Part shown: positions 34,801 to 44,751 of the stretch, one piece after another
How positions within the stretch are numbered: the stretch's first letter is position 1
Layout of the letters: the number at the start of each line of letters is the position of its first letter
Origin: Luidia sarsii
Lineage: Eukaryota; Echinodermata; Asteroidea; Paxillosida; Luidiidae
Reading direction: 5' to 3'
DNA: 64,000 nt
NCBI GenBank assembly: GCA_949987565.1
Contig: OX465102.1
Span: 26,281,665-26,345,664 of the forward strand
The notes under the pieces: model-generated
What the model was told of the DNA's origin: nothing
What the model saw: the letters and a program-made list of their open reading frames with translations, nothing else
The model's database searches: none
Made by a program: the position numbers and the translations under genes

Positions 34801-35463
34801 ACCTACGGCACCTCTTAACCCCAACTTCCAAGTCCAAGTCCAAGCCAGAACCCACGCACCAATCGATCCCGACAGAGAGCCACCCACCCACTCACCCAAA
34901 CCACTACATACACCACCACCACCAGATCCACCAAGCGACCCACACCCCCACCGGCTGGTCCGGCTTCGGAAAATGCCCAGCCAGTAGCCAGCCACCCAAT
35001 CACCGATCCAACCAACGTCCATCAAACGGATGGACGGATAGAGTGACCCCAATCCCAACCTGACCAATGCAGCCTAACATCTGCCTGAGACATCATTTTG
35101 AGAAAAGTGCGTAGATTGAAACGTCAGGCCCCAATGTTTTATATAAATAATTTCAGGTCACCAAGATGTTTACAAAAATTGTATATTACCGCTTGGAAGC
35201 TCAATTACTGCTCCCATTTTTCCCATTTTGTTTCAATAGGCCTTTGTTTACCATTCACATTTTGGCTCACTAATCTTTTGGATTTGGAACATCAGAATTA
35301 TTCCCTCCCTCCGATTGGCATCACGAATCGTGGATCGAAATAAGGAGAGAGACGGGAACTTACCGAAGAGGAGTAGAAACACTGCCCAGAACTTGTGGGA
35401 GCTCACGCCTTGAATCGAGGCCACACCCTTCTCATCCTGACCAGAAGTGTGTCCAATCATCAT
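31820..35463 (-). CDS. secreted C-type lectin, paralogue 3 (four exons)
   Basis: Exons: 35460-35364 (a second in-frame ATG begins at 35463), 34455-34279, 33174-32944, 32016-31820; phase 1 at every junction, GT-AG introns. Product 233 aa from the inner ATG. Residues 24-38 are hydrophobic (FWAVFLLLFVSTGLV), probably a signal peptide with cleavage near 42; the stalk has C45 and C75; the lectin domain has C100/C111, C128/C229 and C203/C221, plus an extra C162/C173 pair. Calcium-site motifs are fully canonical: E191-P192-N193 and W216-N217-D218, the mannose/GlcNAc type. Of the three paralogues this is the one best suited to bind sugar. The family is known for extracellular carbohydrate recognition, often in immunity; the role here is inferred. 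Confidence 0.9.
33300..33400 (-). mobile_element. SINE fragment in intron 2 of lectin gene 3
   Basis: CAGCCCTTAGGCTAGATGGT and CAACTTGTCTTTGCCGGGGT match the inverted SINE head and leader at 19787-19850. The box B part is missing. Confidence 0.45.
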
Positions 35464-35929
35464 GATAAGGACCGGACTGGCCGATGCTACGAGGGCGCTA
35501 ACAGCGGTCACACGTTCAACGTGGCCACGATGCGATGCTGCGTGTATTCGGTGTCTGCTCAGCTGCACTGTTTTTTTTAGCATGAAGGCATGTCTCCCAT
35601 GCATCAAGCACAGACGATGCCGGTACTTATAGCCTTTAGTTGCATCCAACGAAGCTTCCAACCTTTTTAATTTTTCATGACGTGCAGACAAAGACTGAGG
35701 CCAGGGCACCAAGCACATGCATTGTTAATTCAAAAACATTCACGTGACTGAATCCTACACAACGAAGATTTTGTTTTATAGTCTACTGACAATAATTGTA
35801 ATGGCTTTATTTGACATCCCAGGCGGTCCCACGCATTGCTAGTGCCAAGGACCAGCCTAATTGTCTGTTCAATTTATAATGGCCTATGCCGTCACCTTCG
35901 CGGTTAATGGATACCATCGGCACTCCTAA
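35464..35929 (-). promoter_or_regulatory. conserved 5' flank of lectin gene 3
   Basis: Alignable with the flanks of genes 1 and 2 (GCCAAGGACCAGCCT near 35848 matches 29969). A frame stays open through part of it only in this copy, so it is treated as 5' UTR/promoter. Confidence 0.4.
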
Positions 35930-36050
35930 AGAGAGACATATAGGAGAGGGAGAAAAGAGAGAGAGGGTGAGGATGGGTAGGGAGGAATGGGGAGCGAGAG
36001 AGCGAGAGGTGGAGGAGACTAGAGAGAGAATGAGGGAGGGGAAAAATAAA
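35930..36050. repeat. GA-rich array upstream of lectin gene 3
   Basis: Purine array in the same relative position as in units 1 and 2; it marks the 5' edge of unit 3. Confidence 0.7.
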
Positions 36051-36950
36051 TTTAGTGTGAAATTTATAGCCTTGAAGTAAAGTGGAGTGATATTAAGTAG
36101 ACAGACAATGGTGCGCTTAGAAACAGCCGTATTAAGCCTCTTGTAAATGCTACGAATGATTAATTGTCATCATTATTATTATTATTATTATTAGTATCGC
36201 ACATCACAATGAAAAATATTATAGTCATTGGTGCTGGTGTAACATACAGATTATGTGTGCGGTAGAGAAGAATGACGATGGACTCTTTGACGATGATGAT
36301 AGACAAAGTAGACCGGCTTAGTTCAGCTTAGTTGGGAGACTTTTATCATTGAACTCCAAGAACTCACTTATACATCCGGTAAATATACTGCATGACAGGT
36401 CATAGGGCTGGAACAGCTTCTGGCTATGCCTGGGTATAAGAGTAAGGAATGCGTGTTGGACTCTGGAGTCGGGCCTGATCTTCTCCTCAGTAAAACTGGG
36501 ACAGTGAGCGTATTATATACCTTTTACAGGAGGGGAGATCTTTTCTTGGGGGATGATATCATATAAAGAAGATATTATAGCTTATTATGACATCATTTCA
36601 GGGAAGAAGGTGCAGGGTCAGTTTAGTGGGGAAAGCATGAGGTCATGACCCTGAGGGGCACTGACAGAGGGACCCTGGTATGTCTCGAGCCAGGTTACTT
36701 GGAATGAGGGCAGTGGGAATGCCGTGTGCAGGATAGACCTTGAGTATCAGTGAGTCGTTTATGGGGAACACTGTTATATGGGGCTTGCCTAATTTCACTC
36801 TCACCCTGGTTTCAGCTCGGATCAAGCTACGTGCCTTGATCTTGGGGTTTTTCTGTAGGATCCTAGATGGTCCTGGCAGCCAGTGCCGCTTTCTGGAATA
36901 ATCAGACAATTACCGATCAAGCACAGTCTTCTCAGCCGCATATATTGCAC
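36051..36950. other. intergenic, no gene recognised
   Basis: Contains a (TTA)n run near 36175-36195. A minus-strand frame of about 88 codons (36643-36909) has no recognised domain and sits 3' of the LINE remnant; it could be decayed element sequence. Confidence 0.4.
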
Positions 36951-36954
36951 ATCA

Positions 36955-37800
36955 TGCACGTAGGAGAGACGTAAGCCTTCTCATTCTATAGCCTTCATCA
37001 CGTTCGTCCGTGGCGACTGGTCTTGAGCAGCAGTTTTCAGGCCTCGGTTTCCTTCTTTGGATCACGTTCCTCAACCAATCCCAAGTCTTGACACTCGCTC
37101 GTCCATCAGCACACCGCGGAAATCGCCCGTGCAGTTGCTTTCCCTGCCAGCTCCGTTGCCTCTCACCTCCATCATTTCCCTCTTGAACTCCTCGGGATCC
37201 CTGTTCCTCCCCACCCAGGACTCTCGCACCCGTTGCTAGTAGCCTTTCCCGGGTGGTGCTGACATGAAGCTTCAGGCTCCTTCTCTCAATGTTGATTGTG
37301 TCTGCCACGCTGATCAGCCCCCTTCCGTTCTCAGCTCTAGGACGATAGGCCTATATACAGCCTGCAGACAATGGCCCGAGGGTGCAACATGCCACGCATT
37401 GTCATCATTTCCCTGGTCTTCCCATATCCACCTCGTCCAACTCTGCCTTCGTCCAGTCAACAATCCCAGCACTAAACATCATCAGAGAGACACCGCCTAC
37501 GTGTTAATTGCAATCACTATGTTTCCCCGTCAAGTTAGTTTAGACCATGAGACACTTTTTCCGCCGCCTCGTATAATTATACGCACCTCTAAGTCTCTCC
37601 CTGCTATCACGATGTAGCGTGTCATCCGACTCAAGCACCTCAAGATACTTGTGGCCACCCTGCCCTATATACCTCTCAGCTGAGACCCATCTAGGAGGCA
37701 AATGCCCTCCGAATGACCCTTCTTGACCTCTTTTCATCGTCATCACAGCACACCTATCCAGCCCGAACTTGATACCGATATCGTCACTGATATAATTATC
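36955..37800 (-). pseudogene. decayed LINE (L2/CR1-like) reverse transcriptase 3' part
   Basis: Reading the minus strand from 37800, recognisable LINE motifs occur in order but in shifting frames: GIKFGLDRCAV...MKRG, KYLEVLESDDTLH, INTYAV, GLISVADTINIERRSLK, and LHGRFPR...WDWLR. These match the region after the catalytic core of L2/CR1-type RTs. At least two frameshifts or stops interrupt it. The catalytic YxDD segment is not present, so it is a 5'-truncated dead copy. Confidence 0.75.
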
Positions 37801-37975
37801 TTCACGGTTTCAGGAAATCGCCCTGAACCAAAACCCGTGTTAGGCTCAGGCTCCGGCTTTGTCTCCATTTCCTTATATCAAAAGCGACTTGCCCAAACAA
37901 ATGTTTTGCTCCTATAAAGTGGGTATTGAAAAGCCCCCCCCAAAAAAAAAATCAAAAAAAAAATCAGAATGTTTA

Positions 37976-38025
37976 TCTAATAACGAGGGACAATGTACCT
38001 ATGTACATTGCCCCTCGTTATTAGA
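37976..38025. repeat. 23-bp-arm hairpin
   Basis: The arms TCTAATAACGAGGG...CAATGTAC and the inverse differ at a single base; the loop is CTAT. It is preceded by poly-C and poly-A runs (37935-37970). No flanking promoter or gene gives it a role. Confidence 0.8.
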
Positions 38026-38354
38026 TTAATAAAAGAATTATAAATCTAATATTATAGTGAGTCTCTGCAGTGAGTCTTGACATTAAGGAAATTAGAGGGG
38101 TAAATGCAACGGCCTAAAATAATAATAATCGCAAAACCACGCAGTCGAGGAAAGTACAATGAATGAACTGCGGCGAATGAGGGCGCTCTCACATCAGAAC
38201 GGGCGTCTTGAGCTAAAGCTAGATCTTTTCCCTATTGGAAATACACGGACGGATGCGAAGACCACAGCGCTAAAGCCGTGGCTCCTTTTCGGCCACGGCC
38301 TTATGAGCATCAAAGGTACTGTTTGGGGGTCTGCTTTCTGAGCAGACACCTTAT

Positions 38355-38845
<491 letters not shown>

Positions 38846-39371
38846 GTTCCATATTGTTGAGCTGATCATACCATAATTATTTACAGTCGTCAGATATAAG
38901 CATTGTATTGGATATTGAGCGGATGATCTGAATGTAGGAAGCTGGGCCTTGACTTGAGCCTCTTTGGACTGGTCAACAGCCGTGAACTGGGCGGGCGGGC
39001 GGTCTAATACTTGCTTTCACATTTCAATGTTGAGAGTGAATCTTCTGCATGTCTGATATATTGACTGGTTAAAATAAGTCCACACGCGTGCAGCACACAA
39101 AACTACCAGTGTGAAAAACTCGTGACTTCATGTCCGATCACGTCTTATGCTGGAGTGTCTCAGTGTGGGTGACGGCACTGGAAATTGTAACCTGAACCTT
39201 AACCTTACAATCTTTACAATTTTCATTCCGTTAAATTAGTGATATTGTATGCAAGTATACCCCCACACACCCCCACACACCCCCACACACATACACTCGA
39301 ACCTGTATCCTTGTGGTGACATTGCTTTGTTCTCGCGCACTAGACAAGCGAGTGAGAAACAATGTTTTTAA
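38846..39371. other. intergenic; (ACACCCCC)n at 39258-39288
   Basis: No gene recognised. A short ACACCCCCAC repeat precedes MITE A copy 4. Confidence 0.5.
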
Positions 39372-39716
39372 AGGTCCTATACTACATTGGTAAAGGTCAA
39401 AATATTGCCACAGTTTTTGTGTTAAACCATTAAACATTCCAAAAAAGCATCCCTGCGAAGGTTTAAGCTCAAAAGGTGATCTGAGAAAGTAAACAATATG
39501 CACCGATCTGTAGAAGTGTAAGAAATAGCTTATTACTTGCGAGTAATAAACTATTTGTCGATGTTTGAGTGAAGATTTCTCGAGAAGTACAACATCCCAG
39601 ACCGTAAGAATTCAAAATGAGGATTCTGTCATGAACATCTACAAACTGTGTAAATTAGAAGGAAATCTGTGGACATCGATGTTTGTCCGATCTTCCCAAT
39701 AATTATTGTATCGGGG
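39372..39716. mobile_element. MITE A, copy 4 (right end decayed)
   Basis: The left end is TTAA then AGGTCCTATACTACATTGG; the interior matches copies 1-3; the right terminus is disrupted near 39705. Confidence 0.7.
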
Positions 39717-39949
39717 TACTGCTCCCGTTTCGAACACATTCGCTATACGGGTAGACATTTGGAACGTATGTCCCTTATAAAACACTTCAATTATTTGAGA
39801 CTTTTACCCATCAAACATTTCCAACTACCAGTGTCTTGAAAACCTAGTGGAGATCTATGCACCTTTAGAATTTTCCTGTTGAGACCTATTCAATCTATTA
39901 GGTCTCCACAATGCACTAGATTCCTGCCCAACCCAGGTGTCCTGTCCGT

Positions 39950-40215
39950 TTTCGAGTCACCTCCCTTCCCTTCCTTGGGCCCTTTACGAATCCGGCTCGA
40001 GCCCAGGCGTCCTCTCCGTCCGACGAATCCTGAAAATCCAGGTTGTGTTTTACCTCCGAAATTGAAGGTTTGTTGGCTTGATGGCTTGATAAGTACAGAG
40101 TATTCACCGAGAAACTGGGGCCAAACGCTTGATTCTAGACGCCTGTGACATTATAACTAAGAGAAATATGAACGAAGCCTAAGCCAGAGCCTAAGCCCTA
40201 CATTGCCACATTTAA
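39950..40215. mobile_element. degenerate copy of the 19244-19492 TIR element
   Basis: Shares TGAAAATCCAGGTTGTG and GGGGCCAAACGCTTGA with 19244-19492; the right end GAAGCCTAAGCCAGAGCCTA is preserved and the left end is decayed. Confidence 0.65.
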
Positions 40216-40730
40216 GGCATCCGGGAGCTACTGGGCCCTCGGATTGTGTTGAGCATCATTCCCCCAACAGCACGTCAGTTGGTTAGTCTCAAGAGGCTCC
40301 TTATCGGAAGAAAGTTGCGGGTACGCAGTTATTAATGATCGGCGTACATGTAGGGGCCGGTTGTACCAATCGGTGTACCGCACTCTGCACGGCGCAGGGG
40401 CCCTCCACGAATGTCAGGAATCAGCCACGGGCTCCGGCTCCATTACCAACCGTCACACACCAAAAACAATGATTGACATTTTGTAATACAGATTGTGGTT
40501 TGTGGGTGCGTTAGTAGGTATGTTGTCCCGTTCAGGTTTCACTGGTCGCTGGCTGGTTTTTTTCATACCGGCGAGGCCACTGATCGGTCCAATTTCAAAG
40601 AGCCGCTTATGCAAGTAAACCTGCTGATTAATTTGAAAATTCAACGAAATGAAATGAAATGAAATTGAAGTTTCATTGGAATTCTACCGAGTCACCACTA
40701 GCACTCTCTTCTTTGGCTTCTACGAGGAAG

Positions 40731-40955
40731 ATGGCGCAGGTGGCTTGCCCACCAGCGATGGAGCCTGAAGTAGACGGGCCTGGATCCAGTTGTGTCAGGC
40801 CTAGCTCGCTGTCGGAAGCGAGCAAATCGAGTAGTGTAGGTTCCGAAGACATCTTGACGATAGATACCGGTCACAAAAATGCACTGAGGGCGTATGTGCC
40901 GGGGCACGGTTATACAGGGCGCGCTCTTTTGTTAAAAGAACTCTCTCAAGTGTGA
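40731..40955 (+). CDS. short hypothetical ORF with good start context
   Basis: The ATG at 40731 is in strong context (GGAAGATGGCG) and opens 74 codons: MAQVACPPAMEP..., acidic and Ser-rich in the middle, with no recognised domain. It could be a first coding exon of an unseen gene, but no convincing donor was found, and a SINE starts about 65 bp downstream. Low confidence. Confidence 0.2.
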   Translation: MAQVACPPAMEPEVDGPGSSCVRPSSLSEASKSSSVGSEDILTIDTGHKNALRAYVPGHGYTGRALLLKELSQV

Positions 40956-41054
40956 CAATAGAATACCGGTGGCAGGTGCAATCTCACGTAAGGCCGAGGT
41001 GCTATGTGGTGACGAGTAGAATGAGGTTTTTCCCTTGCTCGGCGTGATAAAAAC

Positions 41055-42238
41055 CAGCCAGTGGACGTGTCACGCGTTGACCCCAAATTTCTCGTCCACA
41101 CAAATCGAATGTCACGTGAGCACAGCGAAAGCGGCCTTGAAAAAGGCTTCGGAAAATTGTCGTTTTCTATGCCTCAGCGTATCAAATCCTTTCAAATCCA
41201 ACTTTTCTAGGTAGTTGAAGATCTAATGCGTGCCTCCAATAAGGTTTTTCTTTTCCAAAAGGATGATTAATATGTATTTTGAGGGTTGTTATTTTACCGA
41301 AAAATCGACTGAAAAAGTGCGACGTAAATTCTTATTTTTCTCGACGAAAACAAAAGTCTCCTCTTAGCTGAGGTAATCATGGGAAAGAGTGTACCTTGAT
41401 CTAGCAAAACCCCGTGAAGATGATGTCGTAGGTGTTTTAAGAATGCGATGTACACCTGAAGTTCTCAACGAGTCCCCCACTTTTTAACGTAGGGGATCGG
41501 CCGCCATTATTCGAGCAGGAAAATCCGTGACCTTGTGACCTGAATGGAAAAGCGCGCGCCCTGATTGGACAATGCCAAGTTAGCCTGCTGAATATTAATA
41601 AGTCATTGCTTGGGCACACATGTACTGTACATGTACTGCACGGCCGGGTATTGTAATTGTGATTGTGTACATGATATGTACAGTACACGTACATTGTACA
41701 TGTACATGTACATGTACATGTACTGTACATGTACACGAGCAGACCATGATTGTGTACGGAAATGGGCCTACTTCGGTGAAATCTCGCGAAAGTCGCCAAT
41801 TTTCAGTTGGCGATTTGAGCCGAAAACGGAAAGGCTCCTCCTTGTATTATACATGTACATGAAGCATTCAATCTCCCCTTTCTCGTGAAATATGTGGTTT
41901 ATTTCGACTGTTTTTAAGAATTCGATGTACACCTACGGAAAACTGGCCGTCGGATTTTGGTCCAGAAAGTATGCTTTTTTTGGTCGCGCTGTTACATGTC
42001 CAAAATATTAACGAACGTGGACATATTTGATATGAAAATAGAGAGCACGATGTCAGCTATCCACTTATCACGCCATCTTAGCAGCACCTATGCTACATCG
42101 GGGTATTTTCCTGTGTTTTCCGTAGTCTCGAATTCAGTCTCGCAAAACCTCGTGTAAGCCGCGGCGCAAATTCGTGCGTGACCCCGGACGAGAAAACTCG
42201 GCTATAAAGGCCCGTACGCGTGACACGTCCACTGGCTG
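41055..42238. mobile_element. 1.18-kb TIR element inserted in SINE
   Basis: Perfect terminal inverted repeats of 22 bp, starting CAGCCAGTGGACGTGTCACG at the left and ending CGTGACACGTCCACTGGCTG at the right. The flanks fit a 4-bp AAAC target duplication. Inside are two direct repeats of about 20 bp (AAGAATGCGATGTACACCT near 41439 and AAGAATTCGATGTACACCT near 41917) and a (TACATG)n stretch at 41620-41735. No transposase frame is visible. Confidence 0.8.
41620..41735. repeat. (GTACAT)n self-complementary repeat
   Basis: Repeated TGTACATGTACATGTACATG-type sequence; each unit is its own reverse complement, so the tract can extrude or form hairpins. Confidence 0.8.
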
Positions 42239-42474
42239 AAACACTGAATGCTCAGTGTTTCCCCGGTGCCTGATAACAATATTTCAGGAAGCTCGGGCGG
42301 GATTCGAACCCGCGACTCCCGAATTCTGTTGAACGGACGTCTTAACCACTGGACCACCGAGCTGGTCGAGGTCATGTGGCGGATTCGAACAAATTATAGC
42401 GGCGGGTACCGCGTTGCATCATAGATATGTCATGATGTTTGCGTCGAGGAGAATGTAATTCAATGAGGTTTTGC

Positions 42475-42570
42475 CCTTGCTCGACGTGATAAACACTGAA
42501 TGCTCAGTGCTCAGGGCAAAACCTCGCTGAATTACATTCTCCTCGACGCAAACATCATGACATATCTATA
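42475..42570. repeat. SINE-end foldback fragment
   Basis: GAGGTTTTGCCCTTGCTCGA (42467-42486) runs into an inverted partial copy (CAGGGCAAAACCTCGCTGAA, then ATTCTCCTCGACGCAAACAT), a smaller version of the palindrome at 27913-28074. Confidence 0.6.
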
Positions 42571-43102
42571 AACCTGCTTAGCATGCACATTCGTCCTCGT
42601 TCAATACAACATTGCCAGCCATATGTCACCCGATGCTTGTTGCATTCAACTTGTATTCCAATCATGGGTGCTTAGCATTAAATACAAGGGGAACTTTGGC
42701 CGGCAACCTGATTTCATTCAGCAAGGCTTTTCGTGCTTAAGCAAATTGTGGCGCTTAAAGGGATAACACAACATTGGTCGAGGTCAACGAATAGCATCCA
42801 TGCGTTGTCTGATCCAACATATGCATGAAATAGCACACCTGTGAAAATTGCAGCTCAATCCACCCACCCAGTATCGTTCCGAACATTTTTGTTTAGATCT
42901 AGGGGTGAGACGTGAACGATTTGTTTTACTCTTTCTCCAAAAATACAGCATTTTAGGTAGAAATACTTCGGTGCGAGGTTTCTACTATAACCATCTTCAA
43001 ACTGTATAAGAATCATGTAAATATGTGAACATTAATTCTGTTTTTCGATCTTACCAGTGTTGTGTAGGGGCTTTACGCGACTCTACGGAATTGGACCCCT
43101 GG
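42571..43102. mobile_element. MITE C copy 2, interrupted by MITE B copy 1
   Basis: The right terminus (GCGACTCTACGGAATTGGAC then CCCTGG) corresponds to 16200-16230. Its CGCTTAAGCG palindrome is broken exactly at TTAA by the element at 42759-43072. The left end is less clear (GCTTAGCATGCACATTCG near 42579). Confidence 0.65.
42759..43072. mobile_element. TTAA-flanked MITE B, copy 1
   Basis: 314 bp. The left end is TTAA then AGGGATAACACAACATTGG and the right end is AGTGTTGTGTAGGGGCT then TTAC. The family is distinct from MITE A inside but similar in its termini and target choice. Confidence 0.8.
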
Positions 43103-43497
43103 TTGCCAGAGAGGACACAGACACCCAAGTCCGAGCCTAAGCCTTTATTTCGTAAAGAAGGACCCAAAGATACGTGGTTCTGTAGATGCGTTAAGATACG
43201 TGGAAAGCGTAAACTGACGGATCGGAGTGGTGGGTTCATCGCAGGAGGGACGTGGTCGGGTCTCCTCCACCTCTTCGCATCGCTTCACATTGCCAGCATT
43301 CCCCGATTGTTGATCGTGTTCGATGAAAGCACCTCTCCATCGTCATCCTAACACCCCCCATTGTGTATTAAATCGTAAGAAAAGAACACCTTTCACAAAA
43401 GGCCCTAAACGTCCCGCAACCGCCGGTGCGGACTGGAACCCGCGAATCGAGGAAATTGAAAGGAAATCGCTGTAGAATATTCGTCCCAATCCGTTAA

Positions 43498-43936
43498 AGG
43501 GCAACTAAAACGTTTGTAAGAAAGCTGTAATGTTGCTAGAAATGTTTTTATGAGTTGGTTATGTTTAAATATATGTCTACAAACCCCCCCAGAAAAAAAC
43601 AGAAATGTTAACAGATTTACATAAAACTTAGAAGACATTAGTTATGGTAGAAACCTCACACTGAAATATTTCTACCTAAAATATATATATATTTCTACCG
43701 AAAAGAGTAAAATAAATCGTTTATCTCTCAGCCGTTGAATTAAACGATTTTTTTCCCGGAACAATACGTAGAATGCTGCATTTTCGCGAAACAAATGAAG
43801 CGGTTTTCACTATTTTCTCGAGACTCGGTTGGCGGATTGCGCTGGAATTTTCACAGGTGTGCTATTTCACGCATATGTTGGATCAGACAACGTATGGATG
43901 CCATTCTTTGACCTCGACCAATGTTGTGTTATCCCT
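43498..43936. mobile_element. MITE B, copy 2 (inverted)
   Basis: The right end CCAATGTTGTGTTATCCCT at 43918-43936 is the family terminus in reverse. The internal TTGGCGGATTGCGCTGGAAT and AACGATTT strings match copies 1, 3 and 4. The left end is atypical. Confidence 0.65.
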
Positions 43937-43939
43937 TTA

Positions 43940-44325
43940 TACATAGGTCTTATCGATTCTTACAGCATACAGGATAGCCACAGTATGACAAGTCATGTTT
44001 ACATTAATTAGGCGATAGCTGAGCACTTGGAGTGCCGCCTATAATTATTTTAATTGTGACTGTTAATACAAACCCAGTCTGACAATCGACTCCATGCTAT
44101 AAGAATATAGCCAAATATATACAAAGCGTTAACCGTCATGCCATTTAACATTTCGCAAATTATTTCGACTTCTAAATTTCACATCATTGGAGAATACGAC
44201 GTCAAGTAAAAATCAGAGATAACGAAAACAAATGTAATTTTTTTTTTCAGGAAACCTGTGCCCCAAAACAGTCAGCACACTCCTCCCTGAAGGTGTTGGA
44301 CTCCACCTTTGATAAATAAATTATC
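43940..44325. other. intergenic, no gene recognised
   Basis: AT-rich sequence with no supported feature. Confidence 0.5.
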
Positions 44326-44436
44326 GTACAAAGATGACATAAATTATCATACAAAGATGACATAAATTACGGTATCGTACAAAGATGACATAAATTATCG
44401 TACAAAGATAACATAAATTATCGTACAAAGATGACT
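44326..44436. repeat. 23-bp tandem repeat, about 5 units
   Basis: Units of ATCGTACAAAGATGACATAA-type sequence with one unit expanded by GGTATCG. It lies about 310 bp beyond the stop of GPCR2. Confidence 0.8.
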
Positions 44437-44751
44437 AGTATACCATTTTCCCTCAGATATCACTTCTTTTCTTTTCCAAAAATATTACATTGAAAGTAGA
44501 TGTCGTTACTGGGTAGTGCTCGCTAGAACTATAACTCTATTGTCACATCACCCTCTCTTTATTGTTGAACCGGCCAACGTCCTACGGCATTGCGTAATAC
44601 CGTCCAACTCACCAATGCAGAATATGCATTGTGCGAATCTACAAGACAAATATTTCCCGCCACACGGTGAACCAACGGAGTCCGCAGGGAGTTACTCGAT
44701 TCGGTCGCCTGTACAAGTACTGGGCAACCGGACAGCGGACCGACGGTCGGG

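Larger units (their letters stand above)
41020..42465 (-). mobile_element. tRNA-like SINE split by a TIR element
   Basis: The SINE tail end (GAGGTTTTTCCCTTGCTCGG, 41024-41043) is separated from the rest (ACACTGAATGCTCAGTGTTT at 42241 onward, tRNA-like head 42293-42364) by the element at 41055-42238. Joining the flanks gives the GTGATAAACACTG continuity seen at 42487-42499. Confidence 0.8.

Noticed and set aside
35464..35718. N-terminal extension of lectin 3 upstream of the inner ATG
   Set aside because: The frame is open only in this copy; gene 1 has a deletion that breaks it, so it is read as 5' UTR.
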